DNA from: Linanthus parryae
Lineage: Eukaryota; Streptophyta; Magnoliopsida; Ericales; Polemoniaceae
Reading direction: 5' to 3'
DNA length: 64,000 nt
NCBI GenBank assembly: GCA_023055425.1
Contig: JALGPY010000008.1
Span: 9,868,501-9,932,500 of the forward strand
This document shows positions 21,950 through 32,607 of this stretch, in pieces. The translations under genes were made by a program, and so were the position numbers. The stretch's first letter is position 1. Every line of letters begins with the position of its first letter. Under the pieces are notes generated by a model that ran no database searches, had not been told where the DNA came from, and saw nothing but the letters and a program-made list of their open reading frames with translations.

Positions 21950-23159
21950 ACCGACTTTGACTACAACGACAAGGAAAGGTAATTGCTCTGATGAAATCTA
22001 CGTTTGAGTTTCTTACCATGATCCTATGTCTAACTAATGATTTATTCTTATCGACGCGTCGAGGATTAACTTTAAGAGACCCATCGGCGGGGCCCTTCAA
22101 CTCCGGTGAGTACCCGAGTTTCTGATAGTTCGTGGCATCCCTAGATTTGTTTTCCTATCTATTTATTTCTACCATCAAACCTCAGTAAATATTGCACATT
22201 CACATATACTTGAAGATTTTAGATCCATGTAATTATGTTTTTCTGATTCAAATATTTTTTTTGTTTCTAGATTTCCAGATCTCCCAAACGAGATGGGGAA
22301 AAATTGGTCATTGGCGATCATAATATTGAAGACATAATTTCTTTATTGTTTAATAAGAAGTTCCAATGTTGGAGTGACCAGGTTTGGTGAACCCAATATT
22401 GGTCAAGAAGTAAGCAAGCACCGGATTCAATTACGGAATTACAATGAACACGGTCAGTGTGAATCCCAATCCCTACTCTGTTCAAATAAAAAGGTTATTT
22501 CTTTCAGTAAGGCACAAAATTCATTAAATTTTCTAGAAAAAAAAGATTTAAATTCTCATTGGTGCTACCACCAATTTCTCAAGAATTTTGTTGGTTTACA
22601 ATGAAAATAGTCACAAGATAACCTTTTTAAACATTATAGGCTCCATTTTTTGTTTGTGACCAAACTACATTTTCACTGTAAACTAGAGAAATTAATAAAT
22701 TTTGGATAATGATATCAACTTCATCTTTCAATTAGTACACAAAGATTTGTTATTTTGTAAAATTCAGTAACCCTAAAAAATGACTATGATGCACTAATAT
22801 ATTTGCCTTGAATGCTAAGTTCTTATAATCACAACAAATTTACTTAATTGAATTCATATGCTCATACATAATAGTGCCTTGTTAATAATAAAGTTAAAAA
22901 TAAATGTCAAAGAAAGTTTCTTACAATGTGTAAATTGTATATTTATGCACAACTTAAATCTTGGGTAAATATTAAATAATTTAAAGGTTATATTTATGTG
23001 TATGATATCTTGAAATAATATTAAACTATTTTTTCTTTCATTGGAAAACATAACTCTTTTTTTTTTTGGCTTATTTGAAAGTACTTTACAAGTCATGTTT
23101 TTTTGTTGAGTGCTATGGGTGTAATTAATCAAGAGAAGAGATTCTTCAAACTTTTACTA
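21950..23159. other. Gene-free stretch
   Basis: AT-rich sequence with short closed frames only. A 76-codon frame at 22374-22604 has no recognisable motif. I see no repeat structure beyond homopolymer runs. Confidence 0.4.
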
Positions 23160-23324
23160 TGTTATGTACTGTAGAACAAAGAGATAGAGATGACTCAAGG
23201 AGAAATATGAAGTGTGTATTATTCTCCACCATTTATATAGAGTGGGGGTCAATTAGTATCATGTACATATGACAGTACAATATACAGTTAAAACGCACCA
23301 GTATCAATCACATATGTCCTAACA
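23160..23324. mobile_element. Possible short solo LTR (TRIM-like)
   Basis: A 165-base block starts TGTTATGTACTGTAG and ends TATGTCCTAACA, with perfect TGTTA/TAACA ends. On the minus strand it has a TATATAAATGG promoter-like string. Flanking 5-mers do not match, so a clean solo LTR is not proven. Confidence 0.35.
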
Positions 23325-24639
23325 CTCTCATTTGAATATTAACAAAATTGATGCCTCACTGAAACATTGTGAAGCAAAAACGTTGGATAAAAAATTAAAG
23401 AATAGAAAAAGTTCATCCTATGAGCAGGGATTTGGTGTAGTCTTGAACTCGTCCATGGTTGCATGCTTCACTGAAACATTGCTATAAAATAGGTCCGGAT
23501 AAAAACATCGTCTAAGGAAAATTAGTACAACGCCTTGTAAATATTTAGTCTTCCCCTGTATGTAACATTTTAATGTCAAAAATTTTGTAGCGGAGAAGTA
23601 CACCAATGAAAAAAGCACTACGTTTAACACATATATTATCAACAATTCAAGATCAACTTATCAAATATGATACTAAATGATCATGTTAGACAGTAAAAAA
23701 ACTATTAATTAATAAGTATGACATGTTATTACATATATTCATCAGAGTTTATTCATACTAAAAAATATGCACATGCACTTGAACTACTTGCAAGTGTATG
23801 CGTTTAATTTCCTTCAAGAAAATAAATTTATCGCATACGTATCAACCTTATAGATTTCAAATACAGTATTCATACAAACGGAGTGTGTAAGTAGATACTT
23901 TTCAAACATATTTCTAATATCTTAGTCTTCTAGACTAAACAAAATATCATAATCACTCTTATCAATAGATGATTGCGGGTTATAACTATAATGTATTCAT
24001 GATAAATATCGTGCTATCATTTAAGCATAACTTTCAATATAACATATTTTGTCTTCTATTAGTCTCGAGCATTCAACCATATAGAGAAGTGCAAACGCAA
24101 ACACTTTTTGTTACTTCTACCATGTGACTGAACTCATCTATTGTGTTGAGACTACTTCACATGGTGTATGCGTAAAATGTTCATTTTGACTTCGAATATT
24201 TCATTTTATTTTGAGCCCATTAAGAATATGTTATGTTAATTCATTTGCTTGTTCCACTAGCACAGTGGGATTCGTATGAAGCATATCAACACTGGGACTT
24301 TATCATAATGAACATGTTGTGATTAGTGGTCAATGAGCACATTTGCACTGAATTGATGGTTACTATCCTTGACAAATGCATGCCACCATGGGTAATAATA
24401 AGCATTTGACAAATATATTATTTGCAAATCAGAGTTTAATTGTATGAAATTTGTTCATACATAATTAAATTCCTAAAGTGAAAGTTGCTTCCATATAATT
24501 TATTTTATTGTGGTTTGTTTATCAGCAGGAAGATTCATATTTTATCTTATTTTTCTTTTTTAAGTGAGCGCATTTAGCCTTTTTTTGAGGGAAGTCTATT
24601 GGGATCTTTATTGATGGGCCATTGGGCATACTAAGTCGT
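23325..24639. other. Gene-free stretch
   Basis: AT-rich, with no supported gene. Frames are short and interrupted. Nothing structured was seen. Confidence 0.4.
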
Positions 24640-25270
24640 CATGTACTTCAGTGGTAGCCCCTGGGGCTCTTTTGTTGCATACACCAAGTCTATTCGATAA
24701 TAACACATGCATAGAAAACAGTGAGTACACTGATTTGTGCGCCTTGAGTAATGGCACACTACAGTGTTCCGATGTGATGTAATCACTCCACACAGATCTC
24801 GATACCTCTTCCACTTTCTGAGAGGTCATTACCCCTTGGATCGCTCTCTCTTCTACGATTCTTTTTCTCTGTAGAGTGATATTGTCACTTTCAAACAACA
24901 CCTTATGGAGATTCATCTCTTGGGCTAGATTTATCCCTTCCTTCATGGTTGTGGCCTCTACTTCTTTTGGCGTTGGTCCGAAGGGGATATTTACGCTTTT
25001 AACGGTGATGAAGACTCCTCCGTCGCGGACGACTACCACAGTAGTGGTTTCCCCCTTTGGTTTCCCCACACCGCATCCACGTTTATCTTAACCAAGTTTG
25101 GAGGGGGCATTGACCAAGTGTGGTTCGCCGAAGCGTTGTTATAAGTCAGGTAAACAAGATATGTCCCCCTAGTTGTCGATCTATACTCAGATATGATTCT
25201 CCTTCCTTATTTGATAATCTCTTATGGTTAATTTTGTTAATTCTCAAACACGGCCTTGTTTTTTGTTTTT
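24640..25270 (-). pseudogene. RNase H-like (RVT_3) LINE fragment, frameshifted
   Basis: Reading leftwards on the minus strand: RKTKNKAVFEN (the linker before RNase H in plant LINEs), then PPPNLVKINVDAVWG (first Asp strand), a frame change, then EVEATTMKEGINLAQEMNL (Glu helix) and VLFESDNITL (central Asp). The last His/Asp motif is not recognisable. At least one frameshift lies right after KINVDAVWG and stops occur upstream. It is a dead LINE ORF2 C-terminus. It does not share breaks with the 20.9, 3.6 or 54.2 kb copies. Confidence 0.6.
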
Positions 25271-26249
25271 CTAAATTAGTCCCTGGAGAGTACAAACATC
25301 TTGTCTTTTATTTTGTGGTATATTTCTGAATATTCTTTGAAGACAAGTGCTAAAATCTTCGCATATGTGTTTCAGGTGGTCCAAACATGTCTGACGGACC
25401 CTGATCTATTTGGAGATAGGTGCCAGCATGAAATTGTCGCCTTCTTTTTTTTGTCTTGGTACCAATTCAATACTAAACAAGTCCGAACCAATTGAATTAT
25501 GTTTCTTCTTCTCGGACGAAAATTAGGAAGGCAGTGTTTGTGCACGTCCCTCTTTTTCTTGAGGTTCCCCTTGACTGGTAAGCATTTTATCGACTCCCCT
25601 CTAGATAAGAAAGAGCTATCATATTTTTGGTTCCAGTGGGTTAACCAACATGATTTGGTGTTACTGTTCTTGACTCTCCATGTTTGATGTTCTTTCTGCA
25701 TTTCTTCCATCCGTTGAATCAGTGGATATTTTCCTTTTTATTTTTCGTCTCCTGTAAAGGGCACATTTTGTTCGAGAAACAATATCTGATTTGATCTAGT
25801 ATAAATATTGTGCGTATTCATTAAATGATAGTGATTTCTAAGGATAGTAATACGTAGCGCTACGTGTAAGACACTATTTGTCCTGGGGGGACATTTCACA
25901 TGATTCATTTAATTGTTTTCATTTTAAAGTTAGATCTAATCATAAAGAGATGTATGGATCAAGTGGAAGAATGTAAGTTTTGCACATATGTAGTGTGATC
26001 CGCACAACGTCTCATAAAATAATATAATAATTACCACAAATTACTATTGCCAAATAAATTTTAATCGTTGTTTTGGTTGAATACGTAGATTTTTTTTAAT
26101 CCCTACTCTGAGACTAAAATAAAAACCTACAATGTGAAATTGCGGTGAGGGTGGAAGAATCCAAGAACTCTAAAACACAGCAAGATACACAAAGCATACA
26201 TTGTTAGATGTGTGAGGAATACATACCCTGTTAGAATAACTCCTTTTCA
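25271..26249. other. Gene-free stretch
   Basis: A 112-codon minus frame at 25372-25710 is Lys/Arg-rich with no family match that I can see. It may belong to the same LINE wreck as the RNase H fragment to its left. The rest is AT-rich, with a mirror ATACGTAGCGCTACGTGTAA near 25850. Confidence 0.35.
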
Positions 26250-26720
26250 GGATGCACATTTCTTTTGGATGAGGTCTATGGCACTCTTAATGGTTGTGGT
26301 GTTTCTAGTGTTGATATCCAGAGTCATACCTAGGTAAATTCCTAAATAGAAGTATAGGCAATGCCTATTTGGAATGTAAAATGGAATTTGTCATGATCTG
26401 TACAGTTAGGGTTGAAAGTGTAATGAGATATATTTAATTTAATGTGTTGCCATGTTTGAGTACAGTAATCAGAACGGATGGAATGAATTGTTCAAGTATT
26501 GTCCTGAAGTTTAAGAAAGATTATGCTATCATCTATAAATTACAAGTCAGTCATGGGCTTGAAATGTGATTTTGGCGAGATTCCTCTCAAATCACGAATA
26601 CGCTTACAAAAGGGTCTGGGATAAAACCTCCGCACACATGATGAAGAGGAAGGGTGACAGGGTGTCCCCATGCCTCAGAAGTTATGGGGTTTCAAGGGTT
26701 TTGTGTAAAAATGCTTAATT
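26250..26720 (-). pseudogene. LINE reverse transcriptase fragment, decayed
   Basis: Reading leftwards on the minus strand, RGMGTP/GDTLSPFLFIMCAEVLSQ matches the plant L1 RT block RGLRQGDPLSPYLFVLCAE. About 100 bases later DDSIIFLKLQ matches the catalytic FADDS(I/L)IF block. Frames change between the two and stops occur. The copy lies at the left edge of a large palindrome. The endonuclease half on the same strand is at 29650-28880, so the palindrome appears to sit inside or across this LINE. Confidence 0.65.
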
Positions 26721-27305
26721 TTTAATCTCCAACTGATAGGATCTCCCCCATTTCAAGTTTTGAAACTTATCTATAATACAAATAAGTCATTAAAATGTTG
26801 GCAACAACACAAGGGTAACCTGAAACATAGAATCACCACTAGTCATATAAAGCATTACATTGGGTTCAAAAGTAAAATTCTCTAGGCTGAGGGAGGGGGA
26901 AAAATGCTTAACTCTTATCTAATCACTCTAAGATAAGGAGGATTGGGGATCATAATTCGTCACTAACCCTGCCATGAATCAACAAATTCACTATGATGAA
27001 GAAATTAGGAATGCTTTCCTCAAAACGTTTTGATAGGTTATGTGCGCTTCTTTTGGCTTTCATCTCTTAGCCTATAGCTTTGAAATCGAAATCAATTTGT
27101 TTTACTCAAGTATATTTCAAATTCAAGATTACTAATACCATCCCAACAGTAAAATTTGAATCCTTCCGTACGTCAAATTCAGAATTTGGAATTTTTGGAT
27201 TTGAAATCCAAATCCAAATTCAGGTTACCAAACGCAGCCAAAAACTTTGCCAGTATTCATTGAAAAATGGATCTGCACCTTTTATATTATAGGTAAACTT
27301 CATAC

Positions 27306-27732
27306 CCAGTTGGTGTTGATCGATTCACCAAATCCTTGGAGGAAAGAAGTATCACCACGGTTACATATACAGGAAGCTATGAGTAACCTCATAGAAAACT
27401 TGATGCAAGTATAAAATATTCAGATGCAATTATAACACAAATATTGATCTGGGAAATACCAGATTGTTATAGTTGCTTTTACTGAGAAGATTACTAGGCA
27501 CAAGATATGTGTTTATGTAAGATACTTTTCACAACATTTAACACAAAATTTAATGAAAATGTAACGTTCGCGATCCAGAAAAAAATTGGCAGTATTCCAC
27601 TATCTAATTTGGTGCAGAATTCCGAACTTTACATTCTTGACGCTTAGAGTTAAGACCTCATACCCAATTATTGTTGGCTAATGCACTTAGTCCTTGTGGA
27701 GTTGAAGTTCCGGGAGTCACATGCCGATAAAT
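27306..27732 (-). pseudogene. Gene 2 family exons, left arm of P1
   Basis: Minus-strand exon 27732-27664 is 69 bases in phase 0. It is open as IYRHVTPGTSTPQGLSAL... and ends NNNW before GTATGAGG. It is the counterpart of gene 2 exon 9 (47917-47985), same length and splice signals. The next exon, 27376-27306, matches the 24-codon L module (CTTCCTG..ACCAACTGG|GTATGAAG) but is 71 bases, with one base missing after ACCG, so the frame breaks. The combination is a dead copy with conserved intron boundaries. Confidence 0.6.
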
Positions 27733-27850
27733 CTATGCATAACATCACATAAATTTCACGATAATAAAAAGTTAGAAATATTGTGTTACACTTTCATCTC
27801 TGTATTTCTAACTTTTTATTATCTTCAAATTTTTGTGATGTTATGCATAG

Positions 27851-28277
27851 TTTTATCGGCCTGTGACTCCCGTAACTTCAACTCCACACGGACTAAGTGC
27901 ATCGGCCAATAATAATTGGGTATTTGGTCTTAACTCTAAGCATCAAGAATGTAAAGTTCGGAATTCTGCACCAAATTAGACAGTTGAATACTGCCAAATC
28001 TTTTGTGGATCGCGAATGTTACATTTCCATTAAATTTTGTGTTAAATGTAGTGAAAAGTATCTTACATAAACACATATCTTGTGCCTAGTAATCTTCTAA
28101 GTAAAAGCAACTATAACAATCTGGTATTTCCCAGATCAATATTTGTGTTATAATTGCATCTGAATATTTTATACTTGCATCAAGCTTTCTATGAGGTTAC
28201 TCATAGCTTCCTGCATATGTAACCGTGGTGATACTTCTTTCCTCCAAGAATTTGGTGAATCGATCAACACCAACTGG
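27851..28277 (+). pseudogene. Gene 2 family exons, right arm of P1
   Basis: This is a mirror of the left-arm pair. Exon 27851-27919 (69 bases) reads FYRPVTPVTSTPHGLSAS... and ends NNNW before GTATTT. Exon 28207-28277 is an L-module copy of 71 bases. It has the same one-base deletion after ACCG as the left arm, so the frameshift predates the inverted duplication. The intron between them matches gene 2 sequence at 48000-48230, including TATTTCCCAGA.CAATATTT. Confidence 0.6.
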
Positions 28278-28879
28278 GTATGAAGTTTACCTATAATATA
28301 AAAGGTGCAGATCCATTTATCAATGAATACTGGTAAAATTTTTGGCTGCGTTTGGTAACCTGAATTTGAATTTGGATTTCAAATCCAAAAATTCCAAATT
28401 GTGAATTTGACGTACGGAAGGATTCAAATTTTACTGTTGAGATTGTATTAGTAATCTTGAATTTGAAATATACTTGATTAAAACAAATTGATTTCGATTT
28501 CAAAGCTATAGGCTAAGAGATGAAAGCCAAAAGAAGCGCACATAACCTATCAAAACGTTTTGAGGAAAGCATTCCTAATTTCTTCATCATAGTGAATTTT
28601 TTGATTCATGGCAGGGTGAGTGACCAAATATGATCCCCAATCCTCCTTATCTTAGAGTGAGTAGATAAGAATTAAGCATTTTTCCCCCTCCCTCAGCCAA
28701 GAGAACTTTACCTTTGAGCCCAATGTAATGCTTTATATGACTAGAGAGGTTGGTGATTCTATGTTCAAGTTACCCTTGTGATGTTGCCAACACTTTAATG
28801 ACTTATTTGTATTATAGATAAGTTTCAAAACTTGAAATGGGGGAGATCCTACCAGTTGGAGATTAAAAATGCATCGGAT

Positions 28880-29650
28880 TAATTCGTAAGATTTATCAAC
28901 ACTTAACCACGAAGCCTCAGACCTCAATGGTCTAAGGAAGTTATGGGGGGATGGGAGGGTTTCCAGGTAAATGGGAGAGTGATCTAAGATAGTCATTCCT
29001 AGAGGGGAAATCCTAGCATGGTAAAGCATGTTTATCCAAAGTGAGTTGTAGAAGTCTCTATCCAATCTTTCTCAGGTTGGGGAAGAGGTATGTCTATTGT
29101 TCGTGCAAGTAAACCAAGGACCAACAATCCTAATTTCCATTATGCCCCATGAATTTAGGTAGCTTTTTAGATTTTTACTACCTGAAAAGTGAGAGGGTGA
29201 AGATCCTAGTTTGTCTTCTGCAGATATGACTTGATTGGAATCTCACATGATTAGAGTGTGGTGATCTAGAGGGATTAAGTTATGCATCCCTTCTCGAACC
29301 TTATTTCTTTCTTCCAATTGAGAGTGTCCATAGAGGAGCCATAGGGACCATTTATTGTGGAGTGCACTAGAAATTTCAGAGAAAATACAATTCTTACTTC
29401 TGGAGATGATGGATAGTGTGATATCTGATCCTCAACCCAACCAAAGTCCACCTCAGCTACCAAAGAATTCACTCCATCACTATTATTAAAACCTAATTTT
29501 CTATGTTTGTGGGAAGTTGAAGCAACTGAATTTCTTGTTTCTGAATGGAAATCCATGGAAGCGATTTTTTAATCTGGTCATCCTATAAACCTCATGAACT
29601 GTATCGACTTGACCAATTCTTGTACAGTTCCAGGCGATGAGTCTCATGGT
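28880..29650 (-). pseudogene. LINE ORF2 endonuclease fragment
   Basis: Reading leftwards on the minus strand from 29645: MRLIAWNCTRIGQ (L1 AP-endonuclease start, consensus MRLLSWNCRGLG), TVHEVYRMTRLKN, then in another frame ETRNSVASTSHKHRKLGF, and finally ILDHSPIYLE (consensus SDHxPI) at about 28990. Several frameshifts and stops are present. It is the EN half of a plant L1 element. The matching RT half lies at 26720-26250 beyond palindrome P1. Confidence 0.65.
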
Positions 29651-30395
29651 GAGGTTGATGGTTGTTCAAGGCCAACCATTCAGAAGTCTTAGGTACTAGA
29701 GTTTAGTCTGCGCTTTTTAGCACCATGTAAACTAAAGAGGTAAGATTTCTAAGAGAGACTGGAGGGGGTTTAATTCTCGTATTTTATTTGATTGATTAAA
29801 TTGAGCATTAACATAATGAGTAGGAATGCAATTTCTTAGGAGTGAACATGGAGGGAGTTCAGGATCATGAAATAAGTATTGAATATTTGAAATTTTGAAT
29901 CTTACCCCTGTGTTTGAAGGTACTGTCTGCTTGGATGGTATTCTCCTCTCTGAACCTCTTCTTGATTGGGAGATACGAACTACCAGTGCTTTCATACTAC
30001 TGCAATGCTACTTTGTCTTCCTGGGTGAGATGAGCCAATTTTGATTCCTCCCCTTTGAAACCCAATTTTATCCATGTCCTTTTTTGGTTTCTATTTGAAT
30101 TTCAAAGTCGTCTTCATCATTAGATATCGCAATTAAGTACTAAATTCATTGATCTATGCCATTCACTCACACTAGATGTTAAAATTACAAATGTTGATGG
30201 GTAAACCACTCCTCTTAGGTACATCTAATGTTTTTTTTTTTTTTTTGAGAAAAACATATAATGTTTCATGTTGTAGGGTTATATATGTAACTTCTTTCTT
30301 GGTCGACAAAGTAAATATTGTAGTCTTTAATTTAAATGTCACCGTAAGTAAAAAAATCATGGTAAACTTTAATTTGAATGCAACAATTACTGTAC

Positions 30396-30536
30396 CAGGT
30401 TTTTTGCAAGTTGTTATTGTTACGTGGATGTTTGGTGAAATGCTCTATATAGTTTTGGATTTTCAGGACCACAGAGAGATCCATCAAATGTGTTTGTCTG
30501 GTTACTTCCCGAATTGGGGTTATTTGATGATGACAT
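30396..30536 (-). pseudogene. Gene 2 exon 1 copy, left arm of P2
   Basis: The minus-strand ATG at 30536 starts MSSSNNPNSGSNQTNTF, matching gene 2 exon 1 (MSSPSNPNSGSNQTNTL). It continues LYRAFHQT, a segment gene 2 itself lacks, then hits TAA within the exon. The splice context CCTG|GTACAG is kept. Confidence 0.65.
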
Positions 30537-30888
30537 GCTTTTCCTAACCAACAGTGAAGAACATTGTCAATTTATATTCTGCACAGTGCAAATAAAAGCA
30601 TAACTTTCTTAACCTTCAAAAGAATTGAAAGAAAGATAATAAATATTTGAACAAAAATGCCCAATTCCTACTTTAACCAGCCAAATCAAAGGAGTTGGAG
30701 TTTAGTTTCATGTACTCAGTTTCGATCTCCTTTGATTTGGCTGGTTAAACTAGGAATTGGGCATTTTTGTTGAAATATTTATTATCTTTCTCAATTTCAA
30801 TTCTTTTAAAGGTTGAGAAAGTTATGCTTTTATTTGCACTGTGCAGAATATAAATTGATAATGTTCTTCACTGTTGTTTTGGAAAGGC

Positions 30889-31024
30889 ATGTCATCGTCA
30901 ATAACCCAAATTCGGGAAGTAACCAGACAAACACATTCGATCAATTTCTTTGCGGTCCTGAAAGTCCAGAACTGTATAGAGCATTTCACCAAACAGCCAA
31001 AAACAACAACTTGTGGAACACCTG
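30889..31024 (+). pseudogene. Gene 2 exon 1 copy, right arm of P2
   Basis: An ATG at 30889 is followed by one missing base within the first codons, so the ATG frame is lost. The downstream frame still reads VNNPNSGSNQTNTF, ESPELYRAFHQT and NNNLWNTW up to the GTACAG donor. This arm and the left arm carry different lesions, so both decayed independently after the inversion. Confidence 0.6.
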
Positions 31025-31710
31025 GTACAGTAATTGTTGCATTCAAATTAAAGTTTACTATGATTTTTTATCTACTGTGGCATTCAAATTAAAGACTACA
31101 GTATTTACTTTGTCGGCCAAGAAAGAAGTTACATATATAATCCTAGAACATGAAACATTAGATGTACCTAAGAGGAGTGGTTCACCCATCAACATCTATA
31201 ATTTTAACATCTACTGTGAGAGATCTTAAGGAAGAATGGCATAGATCAATGACTTCTAGGACTTAATTGAAATATCTAATGATGAAGACGACTTTGGACT
31301 TCAAGTAGAAACCATAAAAGGACACTGATAAATTGGGTTTCGAAGGGGAGGAATCAAAATTCGCACATCAGACTCACGAAGACAAAGTAGTGTTGCAGTA
31401 GTATGAAGGCACTGGAAATTCTTATCTCCCAAATCAAGAATAGGTTCAGAGAGGAGGATACCATCCAAGCAGACAATACTTTCCAACACAGGGGTAAGAT
31501 TATAAATTTTAAATTTTCATTACTTATTTCATGATCCTAAGCCCCCTCCATGTTCACTCTCAAGAAATTTCTACTCATTATGTTAATGCTCAATTTAATC
31601 AATCAAATAAAAATGAAAGACGAAAATTAAATCCCCTCCAGCAACTCTTTGAAATCTTGCCTCTTTAGTTTACATGGTGCTAAATAGTGCACACTAAACT
31701 CTGGTACCTA

Positions 31711-32252
31711 CTCTACTACCTTCGCATTTCCTCCTCCCTAAAACTACTACTCATCTACAACCATTCCCCTCCTCCCACCTAATTAAGTTTATTTTTAAAA
31801 ATATTTAATGATTTAAAATATATTATTATTAGTGATAAAAATAAATCTGAAATAATATTAATATAAATATATTCACAAAAATGGTAAAAAATAATAATAT
31901 CAATAATAAAAAACAACAATTTTATTTCTCAAAATATTTAATAAATATAATTACTAATAATAATACAAAATAAGATATACCAAATTGACAACAAAATAAA
32001 ATACGATTTTTCTTAAATATTTTGCTCAATTATCGAAAAATATATTATTATCATTTTATAATAAAATTATAATTAAAATATATAAATCATAATTTAAAAC
32101 ACATAAAATAATAATAAAAAAATAATATTAAGTGTAATTAACTATCCCAAAATTGGATTAATTAGCTACCCCCTCACCCTCCCCCCTCATGGTTGGACAT
32201 GGTCCGTATTTTTATACATTTTTCCCCCTCCCCCTCATGGTTGGAGATGCTC
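31711..32252. mobile_element. PIF/Harbinger-like element inserted in the right arm of P2
   Basis: The right end reads CATGGTTGGAGATGCTC followed by TAA, the terminus and target typical of the GGGCATCTCCAACC group. The left arm of P2 provides the empty site (inverse of TCTTAGGTAC near 29690), so the insertion is in the right arm only. The left terminus is poorly preserved. The interior is extremely AT-rich (ATAATAATA tracts) between C-rich ends. Confidence 0.6.
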
Positions 32253-32259
32253 TAACACA

Positions 32260-32607
32260 CTTCTGAATGGTTGCCTTGAACAACCATCCACTTCATCATG
32301 AGATTCTTAACCTGGACTTGTAGAGGAATTGGTCAAGCCTCTACAGTTGATGAGGTTTATAGGATGACCAGATTAAAAATCCCTTCCATGTTTTGCATTT
32401 CAGAAACCTAAAACTTCAGTTGCTTAAACTTCGCACAAATTAGAAAATTAGTTTTAATTATAGTGATGGAGAAGATTCTCCTGGTACCTCATGTGGACTC
32501 TGGCTGATTTGGGGATCAGATATCACACTATCCTTCATCTCCACAAGTACGAATTTTATCTTCTCTAAAATTTCTTATGCGCTCCACAATAATTTCCTTA
32601 TTGGGCA
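32260..32607 (+). pseudogene. LINE endonuclease start, right arm of P2
   Basis: A plus-strand mirror of the 29.6 kb fragment: MRFLTWTCRGIGQASTVDEV, YRMTRLKIPSMFCISET then a stop, followed by the QISHYPSSPQVRILSSLKFL string. The Gypsy LTR at 32608 cuts it off. Confidence 0.6.

Larger units (their letters stand above)
26711..28872. repeat. Large palindrome P1 (arms about 1.08 kb) built from gene 2 family sequence
   Basis: The left arm (26711 to about 27790) is the inverse of the right arm (about 27803-28872). The centre is near 27796, within AAAAAGTTAGAAATA...TATTTCTAACTTTTT. Arms end with TTTTTAATCTCCAACTG and its inverse. Each arm holds two exons of the gene 2 family pointing away from the centre, then intron-like sequence, then LINE-flanking sequence. 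No target duplication was found. Visible differences are scattered single bases and small indels. Confidence 0.85.
29337..32607. repeat. Large palindrome P2 (arms at least 1.36 kb) with gene 2 first exon and LINE
   Basis: The left arm ends at 30694 (ACCAGCCAAATCAAAGGAG) and the right arm begins at 30727 with its inverse, leaving a 32-base spacer. The arms match outward to 29337 and 32607. The right arm is interrupted by a PIF-like insertion (31711-32252) and truncated by a Gypsy LTR at 32608. Each arm carries, from the centre outward, a copy of gene 2 exon 1, a leader-like region and the LINE endonuclease start. No target duplication can be judged. Confidence 0.85.

Noticed and set aside
26711..28872. 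CRISPR or satellite array explanation for the repeated blocks
   Set aside because: The repeats are two inverted arms with exon-like content, not short regularly spaced repeats, and the genome is plant nuclear.
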